Below are positions 34,144 to 44,342 of a stretch of 64,000 bases of DNA, in pieces; the stretch's first letter is position 1, and every line of letters starts with the position of its first letter. The stretch covers positions 124,001-188,000 of the IMG/VR virus record IMGVR_UViG_3300029945_000001; one strand, given 5' to 3'. The translations under genes were made by a program, and so were the position numbers. Origin of the DNA: a virus. A model generated the notes under the pieces. It had not been told where the DNA came from and searched no databases. It saw only the letters and a program-made list of their open reading frames with translations.

Positions 34144-35712
34144 ATGCTTTTTTCTCCTGACTTTTTTATTGATTGTATGATTCTACTTATTTATGAAAAT
34201 TCAGATAAGACTAAAGCAACTGTTAAGGATCTTATTAAAATATATGACGATGATAGTAAAACAAATACGCCATCAGAAAATGACAATAGTCGTTTTTATG
34301 TTAAACTTATTAAAGAGATCCTGAGGAACAATATAACTAAAAATGACGAAGCTGGTCTAAAATCATTATTGTTGAAAATCAATACAGATAAGAGTGCTTT
34401 TAATAAATCAGAAACTTTAAAATTACTTGAAAGTATTTTCTTAAGTAAAGTGGAAATCAGTTTTCAACAATTAGAAGAGACTGCTAAGAAAGTACAAATG
34501 GCACTCATGTGGCATTTGATCAGTAAACATCAAAGACGCGGTTATATTGCTCTTAGTAAATTTGCAGATAGTTTAAATAGTGAAGACCAAGAACAAGAAT
34601 TAAGTGAAATTAATAAACAAGCAAATGCTATTCAACAAATATTTGAAGAAGCTATGTCTTCTATGATGAAAAATACATTGGCTAAAAAACCAGTAGAAAG
34701 TATAGATTTCTCTGAGAAAGATTCTCTCAAGAAAGGTATTACAAAATATAAAGATAGAGCTATTAATGGTATATTCAAAACAGGCCTTCAAGGTTTGAAT
34801 ATCATGACTGGTCCTGGTCGTGGTGGAATCATGGAAGGTGAGTCTGTTGTTTTTTATGCTCTTCCGCATAACTATAAATCTGGTCTATGTATGAGTGTTG
34901 CTACTCATGCTATCTTGTACAATAAACCAAATCTCAAAGATATTTCTAAAAAACCATTAGCATTGTTCATATCATTAGAAAATGAAGCCTTCCAGAACAT
35001 GATGTGGGTCTTCAAGCATTATTATGAAAATATTAATAATAAAGATTCTAGCGATATGGATGATGATGCTATTATTGATTGGATGTACAAATTCTTTAAT
35101 AAGATGGGATGGTCGTTTATTATTCTTCGTTATCTTCCTTCAGAATTTGGATTTAAAGATTTTGTTAATGTTGTTGAATATTATGAGAACTCTGGATATG
35201 AAATAAAATTAGCTGTTATCGACTATATGAATCTTATGTATAAAGGAAATGGATCTGAACGATCTTCATCAGTCGGAACCCATCTTCTTGTTAAGGAACT
35301 TTTTAGTAATGCTTGTAATTACACAAAATCAAAAGGTATTAGTCTTATTACGGCACATCCTCTAAATCGTAAAGCAACCGAACTTGTAAATACTGGTATT
35401 AAGAATATTGTTAAACGATTTGATACAGAGCATATTGCAGAAAGTATGGATGTCGCTAGAGAAGTTGATCTTGAAATATTTATTCATATTGAAAAGAACC
35501 AAGATGGTATTTATTATCTCACGTTTAAACGTGGTAAACATAGATATCAAGATAAAACAAAAGATGCACATAAATTCTTTGCGTATAGATTTTCTGATTA
35601 TGGTATTAAAGACGACATTGATGGTAAACCTACATTTACAAGAGATATTTATGCTATTCCTACAAATGATGATGATAGACAAAAACAACATGTTGTTATG
35701 GACATTTTCTAA
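34144..35712 (+). CDS. DnaB-like replicative helicase
   Basis: 522 aa from ATG 34144 (AAAGGGGA upstream; in-frame TTG codons precede it). The C-terminal half follows the DnaB RecA-type core: VVFYALPHNYKSGLCMS in Walker A position (about residue 240), LFISLENE (about 278), AVIDYMNLMY as Walker B (about 360), TAHPLNRKATEL (about 407) and FKRGKHRYQD as the arginine-finger region (about 463). The Walker A lacks both canonical glycines (ALPHNYKS), so ATP binding may be altered. N-terminal 200 residues are helical. Drives fork unwinding with the phage polymerase (family knowledge). Confidence 0.85.
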   Translation: MLFSPDFFIDCMILLIYENSDKTKATVKDLIKIYDDDSKTNTPSENDNSRFYVKLIKEILRNNITKNDEAGLKSLLLKINTDKSAFNKSETLKLLESIFLSKVEISFQQLEETAKKVQMALMWHLISKHQRRGYIALSKFADSLNSEDQEQELSEINKQANAIQQIFEEAMSSMMKNTLAKKPVESIDFSEKDSLKKGITKYKDRAINGIFKTGLQGLNIMTGPGRGGIMEGESVVFYALPHNYKSGLCMSVATHAILYNKPNLKDISKKPLALFISLENEAFQNMMWVFKHYYENINNKDSSDMDDDAIIDWMYKFFNKMGWSFIILRYLPSEFGFKDFVNVVEYYENSGYEIKLAVIDYMNLMYKGNGSERSSSVGTHLLVKELFSNACNYTKSKGISLITAHPLNRKATELVNTGIKNIVKRFDTEHIAESMDVAREVDLEIFIHIEKNQDGIYYLTFKRGKHRYQDKTKDAHKFFAYRFSDYGIKDDIDGKPTFTRDIYAIPTNDDDRQKQHVVMDIF

Positions 35713-35720
35713 ATATTACA

Positions 35721-35750
35721 AGAGTGATGTGGGATATCCCACATCACTCT
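35721..35750. terminator. perfect 30-base palindrome
   Basis: 15-bp inverted repeat without spacer, nine bases after the helicase stop; weak T-run. Confidence 0.72.
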
Positions 35751-35801
35751 GTTTAAATCCATCTTATGAATTCCTCTCTCCTGAAAAGGACTCGTATATA
35801 A

Positions 35802-38060
35802 ATGGTCGAATTTACGACAAAACCGCCAAAAATAACTTCAGATCCTACTGTCATATCTCCTAATGTAGTTCCTAACACTATTGCTTTACATAAAGCTCTT
35901 GGTAACTTAAATAAAAATTGGATGGATGTTTTAGATAAGTTAAGTGCTAACTTTACAAATATATTTAGTGAATCGTTATTATCATCAACATTTACAAATT
36001 CATCTACTGATATCCAATATGGTTGGATCTATTCTGGTTGGGAGAGTTTAGATGGTTCATTAACGATAGATTATGTTGAAGGTAGTATAAATAATTTTAT
36101 TACAATACCTAATGTTTATGACAGTGCCGGGTATTATTTCTTATGTTTTGATATTAAAGAATTGACTGGATATTTAAATATAACTTTAAACGGCGAATCT
36201 TTAAGAACTATTACAACAACCGGTAGATGTGGTACAGTTTATCCTGTTAGTAGTTCACTTACTGATACATTAACAATTCAACAAGTTGATCCTGATACAA
36301 ATGGATCAACTACTATTCTAAATGGTTATCTTATCAAAGTTAGTCAAGAGCTTTATGATTATATTAATTCACAAATAGCAAGTTATTTTAATTATTCTGA
36401 TTTAAGTAATTATATTACAAAGAATGATATGGATCAGGCAGTTGGTACTATTCTAGCAACGACTATGCAAGCACACCTTGCTGCTAAAAATCCTCACAAT
36501 ATTACGCCAGAACTTATTAATGCTGCTCCTGTTAACCACACGCATAGTCAGTATGCTTTAAAAACAGATCTTTCTCTCATTGGAACATATAAACCAAATA
36601 CGATCGTTTGTAATCTAAATGGTAATTATCCTAAAGAACTTTTTTCTGGATATATTGATGTTCCTGTTACCTTCATAACACAATATTTAAACCATATTTC
36701 CAAAACTAATTTTTGTTTACAATCAGGAACAATATTGATTAATGATAAAGATATAGATTGTGTTTCTATGATAGATGCAACAGTTCCTATCGATTCTAGA
36801 TATGCAGTCATTCCTTCTTCAAAACTACCAACAGTTACATATACATTTACACAAACTCGACTATTAGAAACAATTAATATTGTTAGTAATGCATCTTTAG
36901 ATACTGGATGTCCTTTAAAACTTATTGTTAGTACAAATGGATATGTAAAAGAATTTACATCCGTCTTTAATGAGAATATTTCTGGGTATCAATTATATTC
37001 TATTCCTATGAATTCTATTTCAGCAGATTCTATTACAGTTTCAATTGAACAGACTGATACAACTCTTGAAAATTATACATTCGGATTTGATATTATTTTT
37101 GCAGATACTAATTTAAATGATATTGCTATAAATACCAATATCGGTGTTGCTATGAGAACACCAGATAATTCAGCTACTTCTTTGATGTCTGTCATATCTC
37201 CTTTTTATTTTGATATAAATACCCTGGTACAAAATCATACATATATGGTTGCATATACATCTACAGATCAAGAAACTATTTCTTTAGAATTATATCCACT
37301 TCCTTATCTCTACACAAATAAAAAGAATTCCAATGGAATAAATGTATTTTCTGAATGCACAATAACGGATGCGTATTATAATATCCCTACTCTTACAAAT
37401 ATAGATATTACTGAAAATAATTACGATATTTATAAATACAATATGTCAACATCAACTTCTAATATTCTGTCAATCAATCAAGTTTTAATAAATCCATTAG
37501 TTATAAATGAAATAACAGTTCATTTTAATAAAGAAACAACAAATACTATTCCTAACACATTTAGTATTATAGTTAATTATGAAGATAATACAATAGATAC
37601 ATTTACTGTATCTACTTCAAATGTAAGTATTATTGATGGTCCTATTGGATATGCTACGATACAATCAAAACCAGTATCTTCTTTTATTATTTCATTGCAG
37701 ACAGATGAGAATACTATTTGCGATTTAAATTATATTAATGTAAAAGTAAATACATTAACATATAACAATAATAAATGGTCTGATGGTAATATGAGAGGTC
37801 TCATTGGATACTTAACTGTTTTAGAAAATGGTTTTCAGTTAGATCCTATTTTTTATAACGACGTTTGTTCTTTACCTATTGCTAATTTAAGTGATTTAGA
37901 ATTTTATACATATACAACTATTAGTAATCCATATCCTAATTTTATTATAAACGAATCTTCTTCGGATGATATTATTTATTATGAAAAATACAATCATACT
38001 ACTAAACTAATATACACTTCTGCTGGTCCTAAAACAATGACTATTTTAGCAGATAGTTAA
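35802..38060 (+). CDS. tail fibre-type protein
   Basis: 752 aa. Residues about 222-255 contain AHLAAKNPHNITPELINAAP followed by NHTHSQY, the NPHxxT-type collagen-fibre/attachment motif common in phage tail fibres. The rest is rich in Ser, Thr, Asn and Tyr and looks beta-structured. It probably makes a distal or short fibre for receptor contact. Stands alone on the plus strand between terminators; AAAAGGAC upstream. Functional partner genes on the minus strand at 39529-42823 have similar composition. Confidence 0.78.
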   Translation: MVEFTTKPPKITSDPTVISPNVVPNTIALHKALGNLNKNWMDVLDKLSANFTNIFSESLLSSTFTNSSTDIQYGWIYSGWESLDGSLTIDYVEGSINNFITIPNVYDSAGYYFLCFDIKELTGYLNITLNGESLRTITTTGRCGTVYPVSSSLTDTLTIQQVDPDTNGSTTILNGYLIKVSQELYDYINSQIASYFNYSDLSNYITKNDMDQAVGTILATTMQAHLAAKNPHNITPELINAAPVNHTHSQYALKTDLSLIGTYKPNTIVCNLNGNYPKELFSGYIDVPVTFITQYLNHISKTNFCLQSGTILINDKDIDCVSMIDATVPIDSRYAVIPSSKLPTVTYTFTQTRLLETINIVSNASLDTGCPLKLIVSTNGYVKEFTSVFNENISGYQLYSIPMNSISADSITVSIEQTDTTLENYTFGFDIIFADTNLNDIAINTNIGVAMRTPDNSATSLMSVISPFYFDINTLVQNHTYMVAYTSTDQETISLELYPLPYLYTNKKNSNGINVFSECTITDAYYNIPTLTNIDITENNYDIYKYNMSTSTSNILSINQVLINPLVINEITVHFNKETTNTIPNTFSIIVNYEDNTIDTFTVSTSNVSIIDGPIGYATIQSKPVSSFIISLQTDENTICDLNYINVKVNTLTYNNNKWSDGNMRGLIGYLTVLENGFQLDPIFYNDVCSLPIANLSDLEFYTYTTISNPYPNFIINESSSDDIIYYEKYNHTTKLIYTSAGPKTMTILADS

Positions 38061-38075
38061 ATTTGAAATAAAAAA

Positions 38076-38091
38076 TACATATATATTAATA
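38076..38091 (+). promoter_or_regulatory. TATATTA-class promoter motif with structured leader
   Basis: Core CATATATATTAATA 75 bases upstream of the next gene. The transcript start region folds into a nested hairpin (38095-38105 with 38130-38141 approximately), probably a leader stabiliser. Confidence 0.58.
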
Positions 38092-38166
38092 TGTAGAGAA
38101 GACTGGTTAAGAACGCGTCTTGATCAGTCTATTCTCTAAAATCCGTTAAAATTGGGAATTAAATAA

Positions 38167-39462
38167 ATGCACTTTGATATTTCCACGCTGACTGCTGACG
38201 CTTTGACTTCTGCTACCATGATTGGTACTCTTGTTTCGGAGTCCGCAGCCCCCCTCATCGACTGGGACAGCATGCGCAAGGAGATCGAATCCTGGCCGCT
38301 GGTCTCGGAGGTGCCGCAGGACAAGGACGTTCCGCAGCTGAACATGACTTCGATCACCGGCAAGACCTGCCGTGAGCTGGTCAAGGGCGGCATCAAGACC
38401 GAGAATTTCATCGCCATCATCAAGTCGATGCTGAATGTCCGCGCCCATGTCATGTCCTCGAACGCCGGCAAGGCCCAGACTCTTTATCCGACCGTGAACG
38501 AATATGGCGCCCGTGAAGTCGGCAATGTCATCGTCGTCGCCAACAAGCATGCCGGCAAGCCCCGGTCGATCAACATCAATCGCCAGGCTTATGACCATCC
38601 GAAGAATGCCAATGACGAGACCCGTGGTCGTCAGCGGCACGTCAGCTGCGTCGTCGAAGTCGGTGGCTATATCGGTTTCGCTTTCTACAACAAGTTCTCT
38701 CCGAACACCCTGATCCAGACTTTCTTCCAGGTCACGCATGTCATTCCGCTCGGCGGCGACAGCAAGCTGTTCGAAATCGGCATGACCCTGGTTCATGCGG
38801 CGTTCGCTTCGGCCGCCGACGGCAAGGTCCTGGCCACTCCTCTGGAAGATGATACTCCGCTGGCCAATCTGATCGATGCGATGCAGCGTCGTTTGGCCGT
38901 CGGTGCTCTTCAACTGGATTGGCCGCTGTACAGTCAGATCTTCGTTCCGCATTTCGGCCTGAAGAATGACACCGCCGCCGGCATCGCCAAGATCGATCAT
39001 TGGAAGGATCTGCACTCCGACACCGTGACTGCCAATCTCGACAAGCCGGTCAGTGCCGACATCACCGACATTGAAATCGATCTGATGCACAATCTGGTCG
39101 AAGCGCGTGCCACCTCCACGCCGAAGACCGACGGCGATGGCAATGCCGTCTATGATGAAACTGCTCTGGTCATCAGCCATCACATGGACGACACCGGCAA
39201 TACCATCCGTGCGATGATGACCCTGATCAACAACAACGAAACCATCTGGACCGGCGTCACCGACATCACGGCCAACAACTTCGATCGTCCGGTCGGTGAT
39301 GACATCACCTATCCGAGCGGCAAGTTGAAGGCGGCGGTTCTCGATCCGGCCCTGATTCTCGGCGCCACCACGTTCCAGCGTCTGAAGACCGACGTCATCA
39401 ATCGTCAGGTCGAAGGAAAGCATCCTGTGGAGAACCCGACCATCCTGGGCATTCTGCGTTAA
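38167..39462 (+). CDS. very highly expressed protein of unknown function
   Basis: 431 aa. No domain recognised; soluble, mixed alpha/beta, with a duplicated-looking arrangement of VGG/GGY turns near residues 160-190. Codons are strongly G/C-ending, the gene has its own TATATTA-class promoter, a structured leader and a strong terminator, so it is a dedicated single-gene high-output unit. Candidates are a tail-tube or other major virion protein or a nucleus-shell-type protein of a PhiKZ-like phage; the sequence read by eye does not decide. Ribosome site weak (GGGAAT). Confidence 0.75.
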   Translation: MHFDISTLTADALTSATMIGTLVSESAAPLIDWDSMRKEIESWPLVSEVPQDKDVPQLNMTSITGKTCRELVKGGIKTENFIAIIKSMLNVRAHVMSSNAGKAQTLYPTVNEYGAREVGNVIVVANKHAGKPRSININRQAYDHPKNANDETRGRQRHVSCVVEVGGYIGFAFYNKFSPNTLIQTFFQVTHVIPLGGDSKLFEIGMTLVHAAFASAADGKVLATPLEDDTPLANLIDAMQRRLAVGALQLDWPLYSQIFVPHFGLKNDTAAGIAKIDHWKDLHSDTVTANLDKPVSADITDIEIDLMHNLVEARATSTPKTDGDGNAVYDETALVISHHMDDTGNTIRAMMTLINNNETIWTGVTDITANNFDRPVGDDITYPSGKLKAAVLDPALILGATTFQRLKTDVINRQVEGKHPVENPTILGILR

Positions 39463-39482
39463 GCAGAAAACCAACTAAAGTA

Positions 39483-39530
39483 GATACGGAGGAGCGCAAG
39501 CTCCTCCGTATCTCTTTATTTTTTTATTTT
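39483..39530 (+). terminator. intrinsic terminator
   Basis: 13-bp perfect stem 39483-39495/39500-39512 with GCAA (GNRA) loop and a long T-run. Confidence 0.92.
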
Positions 39531-40332
39531 AATCATAAACCAATTTACTCAAAGTCAATTTAAAATTATGTTCTACCATTTGAAATGATTGAATAACTGT
39601 AGCATATGCATCTATTTGAATAGCAAATATTCTTAATATATTACTCAAGTCACGAATATCATCAGTTGTTAAGTTAAATGTTTTCTTGTTGTTTTCTAAT
39701 TGTGAAATTATTTTATCTGTTTCTTTCTCTAAATCAAATATATGTTTTCCATGAGAAATAGAGTCTTTGAAAGTATCATCTAGTTTCAGTAAATGATCTG
39801 TAATATAATTTAAATCTTCTACGGAAGAAACAACATTTTTCAAAATGGTATTAGAAATACTATTTTTTACAAATATAGTTTGTAGTTGTTTTTCAAGATA
39901 TGAAATATCTACTTTATTGATCTTTTCTAGAATATGTCTAATTTTATGAAATTCTTTATTTATTATAAATTTATGCATAACCTCTATAGTGTCATTGATA
40001 TCTATTTTATCAAGAAGTTTAAATAATGTATCTGTAGCATATCTATACGTACATATCATTCCGGTTGGTATATAGATCATAGAAAACATATTTATTTCTT
40101 TATTTTTTAGATAAGAATTTACAGCAGTATGATTAGAATCAACAAATACTTTTAATTCTGATCTTTTAAAATCACTAAATAAGCCTAATATACTTGTACT
40201 AAGATTCTTAAAATATTTAATAAAGAAATCAAATATTTTATTTTGGAATGAAATATTTTCTAATCCATAATAGTCAATATCTGTCAGATACTGATTTAAA
40301 GGAACATACGAAATGTCTGTTCTGTAAATCAT
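39529..40332 (-). CDS. hypothetical virion-associated protein
   Basis: 267 aa, mostly helical with heptad-like stretches in the C-terminal third. Not recognised. It is the last gene of a minus-strand run 42823-39529 in which the two upstream members look like fibre proteins; two bases separate it from the fibre gene, so it is likely coupled to it and may be an attachment or assembly factor. Confidence 0.7.
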   Translation of the reverse strand: MIYRTDISYVPLNQYLTDIDYYGLENISFQNKIFDFFIKYFKNLSTSILGLFSDFKRSELKVFVDSNHTAVNSYLKNKEINMFSMIYIPTGMICTYRYATDTLFKLLDKIDINDTIEVMHKFIINKEFHKIRHILEKINKVDISYLEKQLQTIFVKNSISNTILKNVVSSVEDLNYITDHLLKLDDTFKDSISHGKHIFDLEKETDKIISQLENNKKTFNLTTDDIRDLSNILRIFAIQIDAYATVIQSFQMVEHNFKLTLSKLVYD

Positions 40333-40334
40333 GT

Positions 40335-41906
40335 CTACGATGCTCCTACTAAAAATGTTAATTGATTTCCATTGGTATCACTACTATTATAAGATGTAAA
40401 TTCTCCAACATAACCATTTAATGGATATTGAGTATCTCCTATCGTCATTAATGTTGTATTGTCCATCGTAAATCCATATGCTTCTAATGATACTAATGTT
40501 TTATTCTTTGCTAGAATAGAAATACCATCTACAGAATATCCAAATGCTATCGCTGTTTCAATTCCAGTATTTATTGATGTTGTAATCTGTAAGTTCGTAT
40601 CTTCGTATGGACAGGTTATAGTTAAAATGCTATTCATAATAACAAACGTCAATCCATTATCAAACGATAATAATACTTTTTCAGTCGTATCATTAAATGC
40701 TACAAATCTTAATACGAACATACCTTCTTGAGAATTTAATGAAATAGGAATATTTAAAGTATTAACAGGAATTGTTTGTTGTGATCCGTTCGTAATAATA
40801 AGAGGATGTAAGCCAGGAATAATAGTTTGTTGTAATCCATAGATAATAAATAAAGGAGCATCTGTTCCTAAATATATATCGCTGTCTAATGAAGGAACTG
40901 AAATTACACTAACCGAAGAAGTAATATCATTTGTTGATTTATAATCAAATCCTAATTTAATAGAACCATTCGGTAAAAAAGAATAATAGGTTGTAAAGTC
41001 GCTACATGTAGAGATGATAGTTTGTTCTTGAAGATCAATATAAAAATAATCAGATACTTTATCTGTTATAAATACTTTTATATATCTATTTGAATTTAAT
41101 GGATATATCATAAAATTTAAATTCAATATATTTGAAGAAGATAAAGAAAATGGATACGTAAATCCAAACATATTCGTAGAAGAATTATCATTCAATTGAT
41201 AGTATTTAGATAATGAAGAAATAGAAGATGGTCTTATAGATGTATTTACTAATGATATATTTGATAGATCTTCACTAGATGTATTAATATTTGATAAAGC
41301 TCCATAAATAGGATACATCGGATCATTGAATGTATAATCTCCAACTAATCCATTTATATTAGAAAGATTACCATTAATATCAATAGTATTAATTTTCTGA
41401 ATACTTAAAGAATATGATCCGAGAATAGAATTTATAAATCCATTAAAAGAAAAGACAGGATCTGATGTAGGAGGAATACCAGGCATAAAAGAGTTTATAA
41501 GATTAGAGTGTGCATTCTTATCCAGATTATGAAGGGATATCAAGTCTTCAACTTCTGTATTCGTAACAATAACAGAATCAAAAGAAGATTCTCCCATAAC
41601 ACCAAATATCTGTATTTCAAAATCTTTGTAAGTCCCAACATTTCCAGATAATAACCAGGCATTGTAAATAGCTTGCATAACATCAAGATTAATACTCATA
41701 GTATCGATATTGTGAGGATTTGAGTTATCCATTAAGTGATTATTGATAATATCTTTTAATGTTGAAATAGTATTCGGATCAAAGTCTTTTTCAATTGTTT
41801 TTATTCTATCTACAAGTGCCGACAATGAAAGAGTATCTTTATTTATTTTTACAGTATCATCTCCAGTTGTAATAGAGTCAAACCCTGTTATAGTTCCTTT
41901 GACCAT
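40335..41906 (-). CDS. tail fibre-type protein
   Basis: 523 aa. N-terminal helical segment followed by MDNSNPHNIDTMS (about residue 56) and later DKNAHSNLINSF, both of the H/NPH type found in tail fibres; the remainder is Ser/Thr/Asn-rich and beta-looking, with repeated SLSSSN- and NGYVGEF-like turns. A YVGEFTSYN segment near the C-terminus resembles one at about residue 190 (LVGDYTFND), suggesting a repeated LamG/concanavalin-like domain that may bind glycans (inference). Confidence 0.75.
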   Translation of the reverse strand: MVKGTITGFDSITTGDDTVKINKDTLSLSALVDRIKTIEKDFDPNTISTLKDIINNHLMDNSNPHNIDTMSINLDVMQAIYNAWLLSGNVGTYKDFEIQIFGVMGESSFDSVIVTNTEVEDLISLHNLDKNAHSNLINSFMPGIPPTSDPVFSFNGFINSILGSYSLSIQKINTIDINGNLSNINGLVGDYTFNDPMYPIYGALSNINTSSEDLSNISLVNTSIRPSSISSLSKYYQLNDNSSTNMFGFTYPFSLSSSNILNLNFMIYPLNSNRYIKVFITDKVSDYFYIDLQEQTIISTCSDFTTYYSFLPNGSIKLGFDYKSTNDITSSVSVISVPSLDSDIYLGTDAPLFIIYGLQQTIIPGLHPLIITNGSQQTIPVNTLNIPISLNSQEGMFVLRFVAFNDTTEKVLLSFDNGLTFVIMNSILTITCPYEDTNLQITTSINTGIETAIAFGYSVDGISILAKNKTLVSLEAYGFTMDNTTLMTIGDTQYPLNGYVGEFTSYNSSDTNGNQLTFLVGAS

Positions 41907-41932
41907 TTTTTAAAGATCCTTTCCTCTGTTTC

Positions 41933-42823
41933 CTAGAAAAATAAATTTATTAAATCATCAGATAAACATCTATTATAAACAAATAATTCAGAAATAGATG
42001 TATCTTGAAATTTTATAGCATTTATTATGATGTTTGTTTTTAATGATTTAGATATATACTGAAATGAATTCGAAGTATCTGTATAGTAAATGTTTACAGA
42101 TGTAGTATTCATACTTAACATAAATTTATTAATACCCATAACAAGAGGTAAAGATTGTGTTTCGGTAAAATCAGGACCATTGACAGTCAATATAAGTACA
42201 TCTTCTTTTTTCAAGAAAATGATATCCGAATATCCAGCATTTGATATAAAAGTTAATAGATTTTTAGTTGATGTTAATTCATCTATATTAAAAGAAATAG
42301 AAATTGTATTTCCTATATCAGAACTAATTTGATTAATAGTAACATTTTCAATAAAATCACTAGGGATATAAGAGTATGCATATGTTGGAATATATTGAGG
42401 TATATTTAGATTCTTAAATTGTGTAAAGAGATCTGGATGTGTATCTATATTACTATTATGATCTGATATGTCATTCTTTGTTTCTTTTAAAGTAGCAAAT
42501 AGATCTTTTGAACTTAAGAAAAACTTTATAAAACTTTGATAAGACATTGGGTATAAAACAGTTTTACAATATGCAGCATATACAACACTCAATATATTGT
42601 TTTGGATATAAATAAGTAGAGCAGTATAGTAACTATCAGTTTCACTTAAATTATAAAGATGACTGTAGAACATCGTTAATAGATTATCTATTTCAGTACA
42701 ATCATAAATACTTTCTAATTGTGTTATCTTTTCATTTAATCTAGACCATGTTTTAAATGATAAAAGTTCTTGTTTTTTAGATCCTAAAATAGATGTAAAA
42801 TTATGTATAGTATTGGTACTCAT
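41933..42823 (-). CDS. tail fibre or adaptor-type protein
   Basis: 296 aa. The N-terminal 130 residues are helical and contain HNSNIDTHPDLF, a DTHPDL motif often seen in phage fibre and adaptor proteins; the C-terminal half is beta-rich and similar in style to the end of the following gene product. First gene of the minus-strand run; AAGGGAAAT upstream. Probably a component of the same fibre. Confidence 0.7.
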   Translation of the reverse strand: MSTNTIHNFTSILGSKKQELLSFKTWSRLNEKITQLESIYDCTEIDNLLTMFYSHLYNLSETDSYYTALLIYIQNNILSVVYAAYCKTVLYPMSYQSFIKFFLSSKDLFATLKETKNDISDHNSNIDTHPDLFTQFKNLNIPQYIPTYAYSYIPSDFIENVTINQISSDIGNTISISFNIDELTSTKNLLTFISNAGYSDIIFLKKEDVLILTVNGPDFTETQSLPLVMGINKFMLSMNTTSVNIYYTDTSNSFQYISKSLKTNIIINAIKFQDTSISELFVYNRCLSDDLINLFF

Positions 42824-42912
42824 ACTGATTTCCCTTTCTTTTAAAAAGGATTAGTCATAAAATGACAAAGTAAATAATAGTAAAAAATATATCTTTAAAT
42901 AAAGTAAAAATA

Positions 42913-42921
42913 CTATAAATT
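42913..42921 (+). promoter_or_regulatory. CTATAAAT promoter-like box
   Basis: CTATAAATT 30 bases upstream of the recombinase gene. Confidence 0.38.
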
Positions 42922-42950
42922 AACTTTAGTTCAGAAAAGGTATAAAAGAT

Positions 42951-44339
42951 ATGGTTAGTATCTTTTCATCTGTTTCTATCAAAGAAACTGCATTTACTCC
43001 ACATTTTAATACTGGTACTCATTATGATAGTGCAACTGGTGTTTTTGTTCCTGGTCATCATGGTGGTATGATTATGAATGGTGGATTAACGTCCACGAAT
43101 GCTACAGTTGGTCGTGAACAAATGTTTAAATCGACTGAAGCTATTAGTAAAGTTTTATTTACATTGATATTCTATCCAGATACTGATTGTATTATTTATG
43201 ATACTGAATTTGCTCAGAAGATCCAGAGACTTCTCAAGTTTATTCCTGAAAGTCTTCGTAAAGGTATCGAAGAGCGCATTCGTATTATTAAAACAACTGA
43301 CTATACTCCTGAAGAAGTCTTTAAACTTATTATTCAAATTGGTAAAATGAAATTAGAACATAAGAAAGATTTTACTGAAGAGTCTCCATTTACTGATATT
43401 AAAGGCGAGAAAATTAAAATCTTAAGACCTACTATTGTCGTATTCGATAGTTGGACAAAAATGAATAGCACTAAAGTTGTTGAAAGTTTTGAAAAAGTTG
43501 ATGTTGGATCTTCTGATCAGAACATGGTATTCATGACAGATGGTAAGATGAAAACATTGATGATGTCACAACTTCCTGTGTTTGCTGTTAAGTACGGATT
43601 TATCTTTGTGTTGACTGCGCACATTGGTGATAAAATGGATCTTAATCCATATGCTGCTACACCTAAAGACTTACAGCATATGAAAGGATCTGATAAGATC
43701 AAAGGCGTTGGTGCTGATTTTACATTCTTGATTTCTAATCTAAGTGATACTCGTAAAGTTGAGTTATTGTTAGATAGCAATAAAAAATGTTTATATCCGA
43801 TTAAGAACGGATCTGATGTTGAGCTTAGTGAATTAACAACGATTATTGCTAGAAATAAGAATAACGTTTCTGGTTCTATTTGTCCCTTTGTTGTTTCGCA
43901 ATATGAAGGCATTCGTACTTCCTTATCATTTTATCATTATCTTAGAAATCATGATTATTATGGTTTAAATGGTAATAAGCAAGATCATGAGCTTTGTATT
44001 TATCCTGGTGAAAAACTATCAAGAACGACTATTCGTGTTAAGACTGATAGCGATCCTAAACTTCGTAGAGGATTAGAAATTGTAAGTCAATTTAAGTATA
44101 TTAAAGATAATTGGAATCTATCTCTATTAGATGTTGATTTTACAATTGATATTAATAAATTTGCAGAAGGTATCTTGGGAAAAGATGGATTGGCTAATGA
44201 TATATTAGAGTCTCGCGGATTTTGGACTTATGATAAAGAAAATACAACTCCATATTTATCTGTTTATGATATTGTTGCTATTGTTACTGGTAAATATGAG
44301 TCTAAGTATTTCAACCTCGGACAAAAGAAGGATAAATAA
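42951..44339 (+). CDS. UvsX/RecA-like recombinase
   Basis: 462 aa. Walker A has the UvsX form GREQMFKST (about residues 45-53; UvsX has G-x4-FKS). Further RecA-family landmarks are CIIYDTEFAQK (about 78), TIVVFDSWTKM as Walker B (about 160), FVLTAHIGDKM (about 218) and the MKGSDKIKGVGADFTFLIS loop (about 238). It would coat single-stranded DNA and drive strand exchange in recombination-dependent replication. C-terminal about 120 residues are phage-specific. Three bases separate its stop from the next gene. Confidence 0.85.
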   Translation: MVSIFSSVSIKETAFTPHFNTGTHYDSATGVFVPGHHGGMIMNGGLTSTNATVGREQMFKSTEAISKVLFTLIFYPDTDCIIYDTEFAQKIQRLLKFIPESLRKGIEERIRIIKTTDYTPEEVFKLIIQIGKMKLEHKKDFTEESPFTDIKGEKIKILRPTIVVFDSWTKMNSTKVVESFEKVDVGSSDQNMVFMTDGKMKTLMMSQLPVFAVKYGFIFVLTAHIGDKMDLNPYAATPKDLQHMKGSDKIKGVGADFTFLISNLSDTRKVELLLDSNKKCLYPIKNGSDVELSELTTIIARNKNNVSGSICPFVVSQYEGIRTSLSFYHYLRNHDYYGLNGNKQDHELCIYPGEKLSRTTIRVKTDSDPKLRRGLEIVSQFKYIKDNWNLSLLDVDFTIDINKFAEGILGKDGLANDILESRGFWTYDKENTTPYLSVYDIVAIVTGKYESKYFNLGQKKDK

Positions 44340-44342
44340 AAT

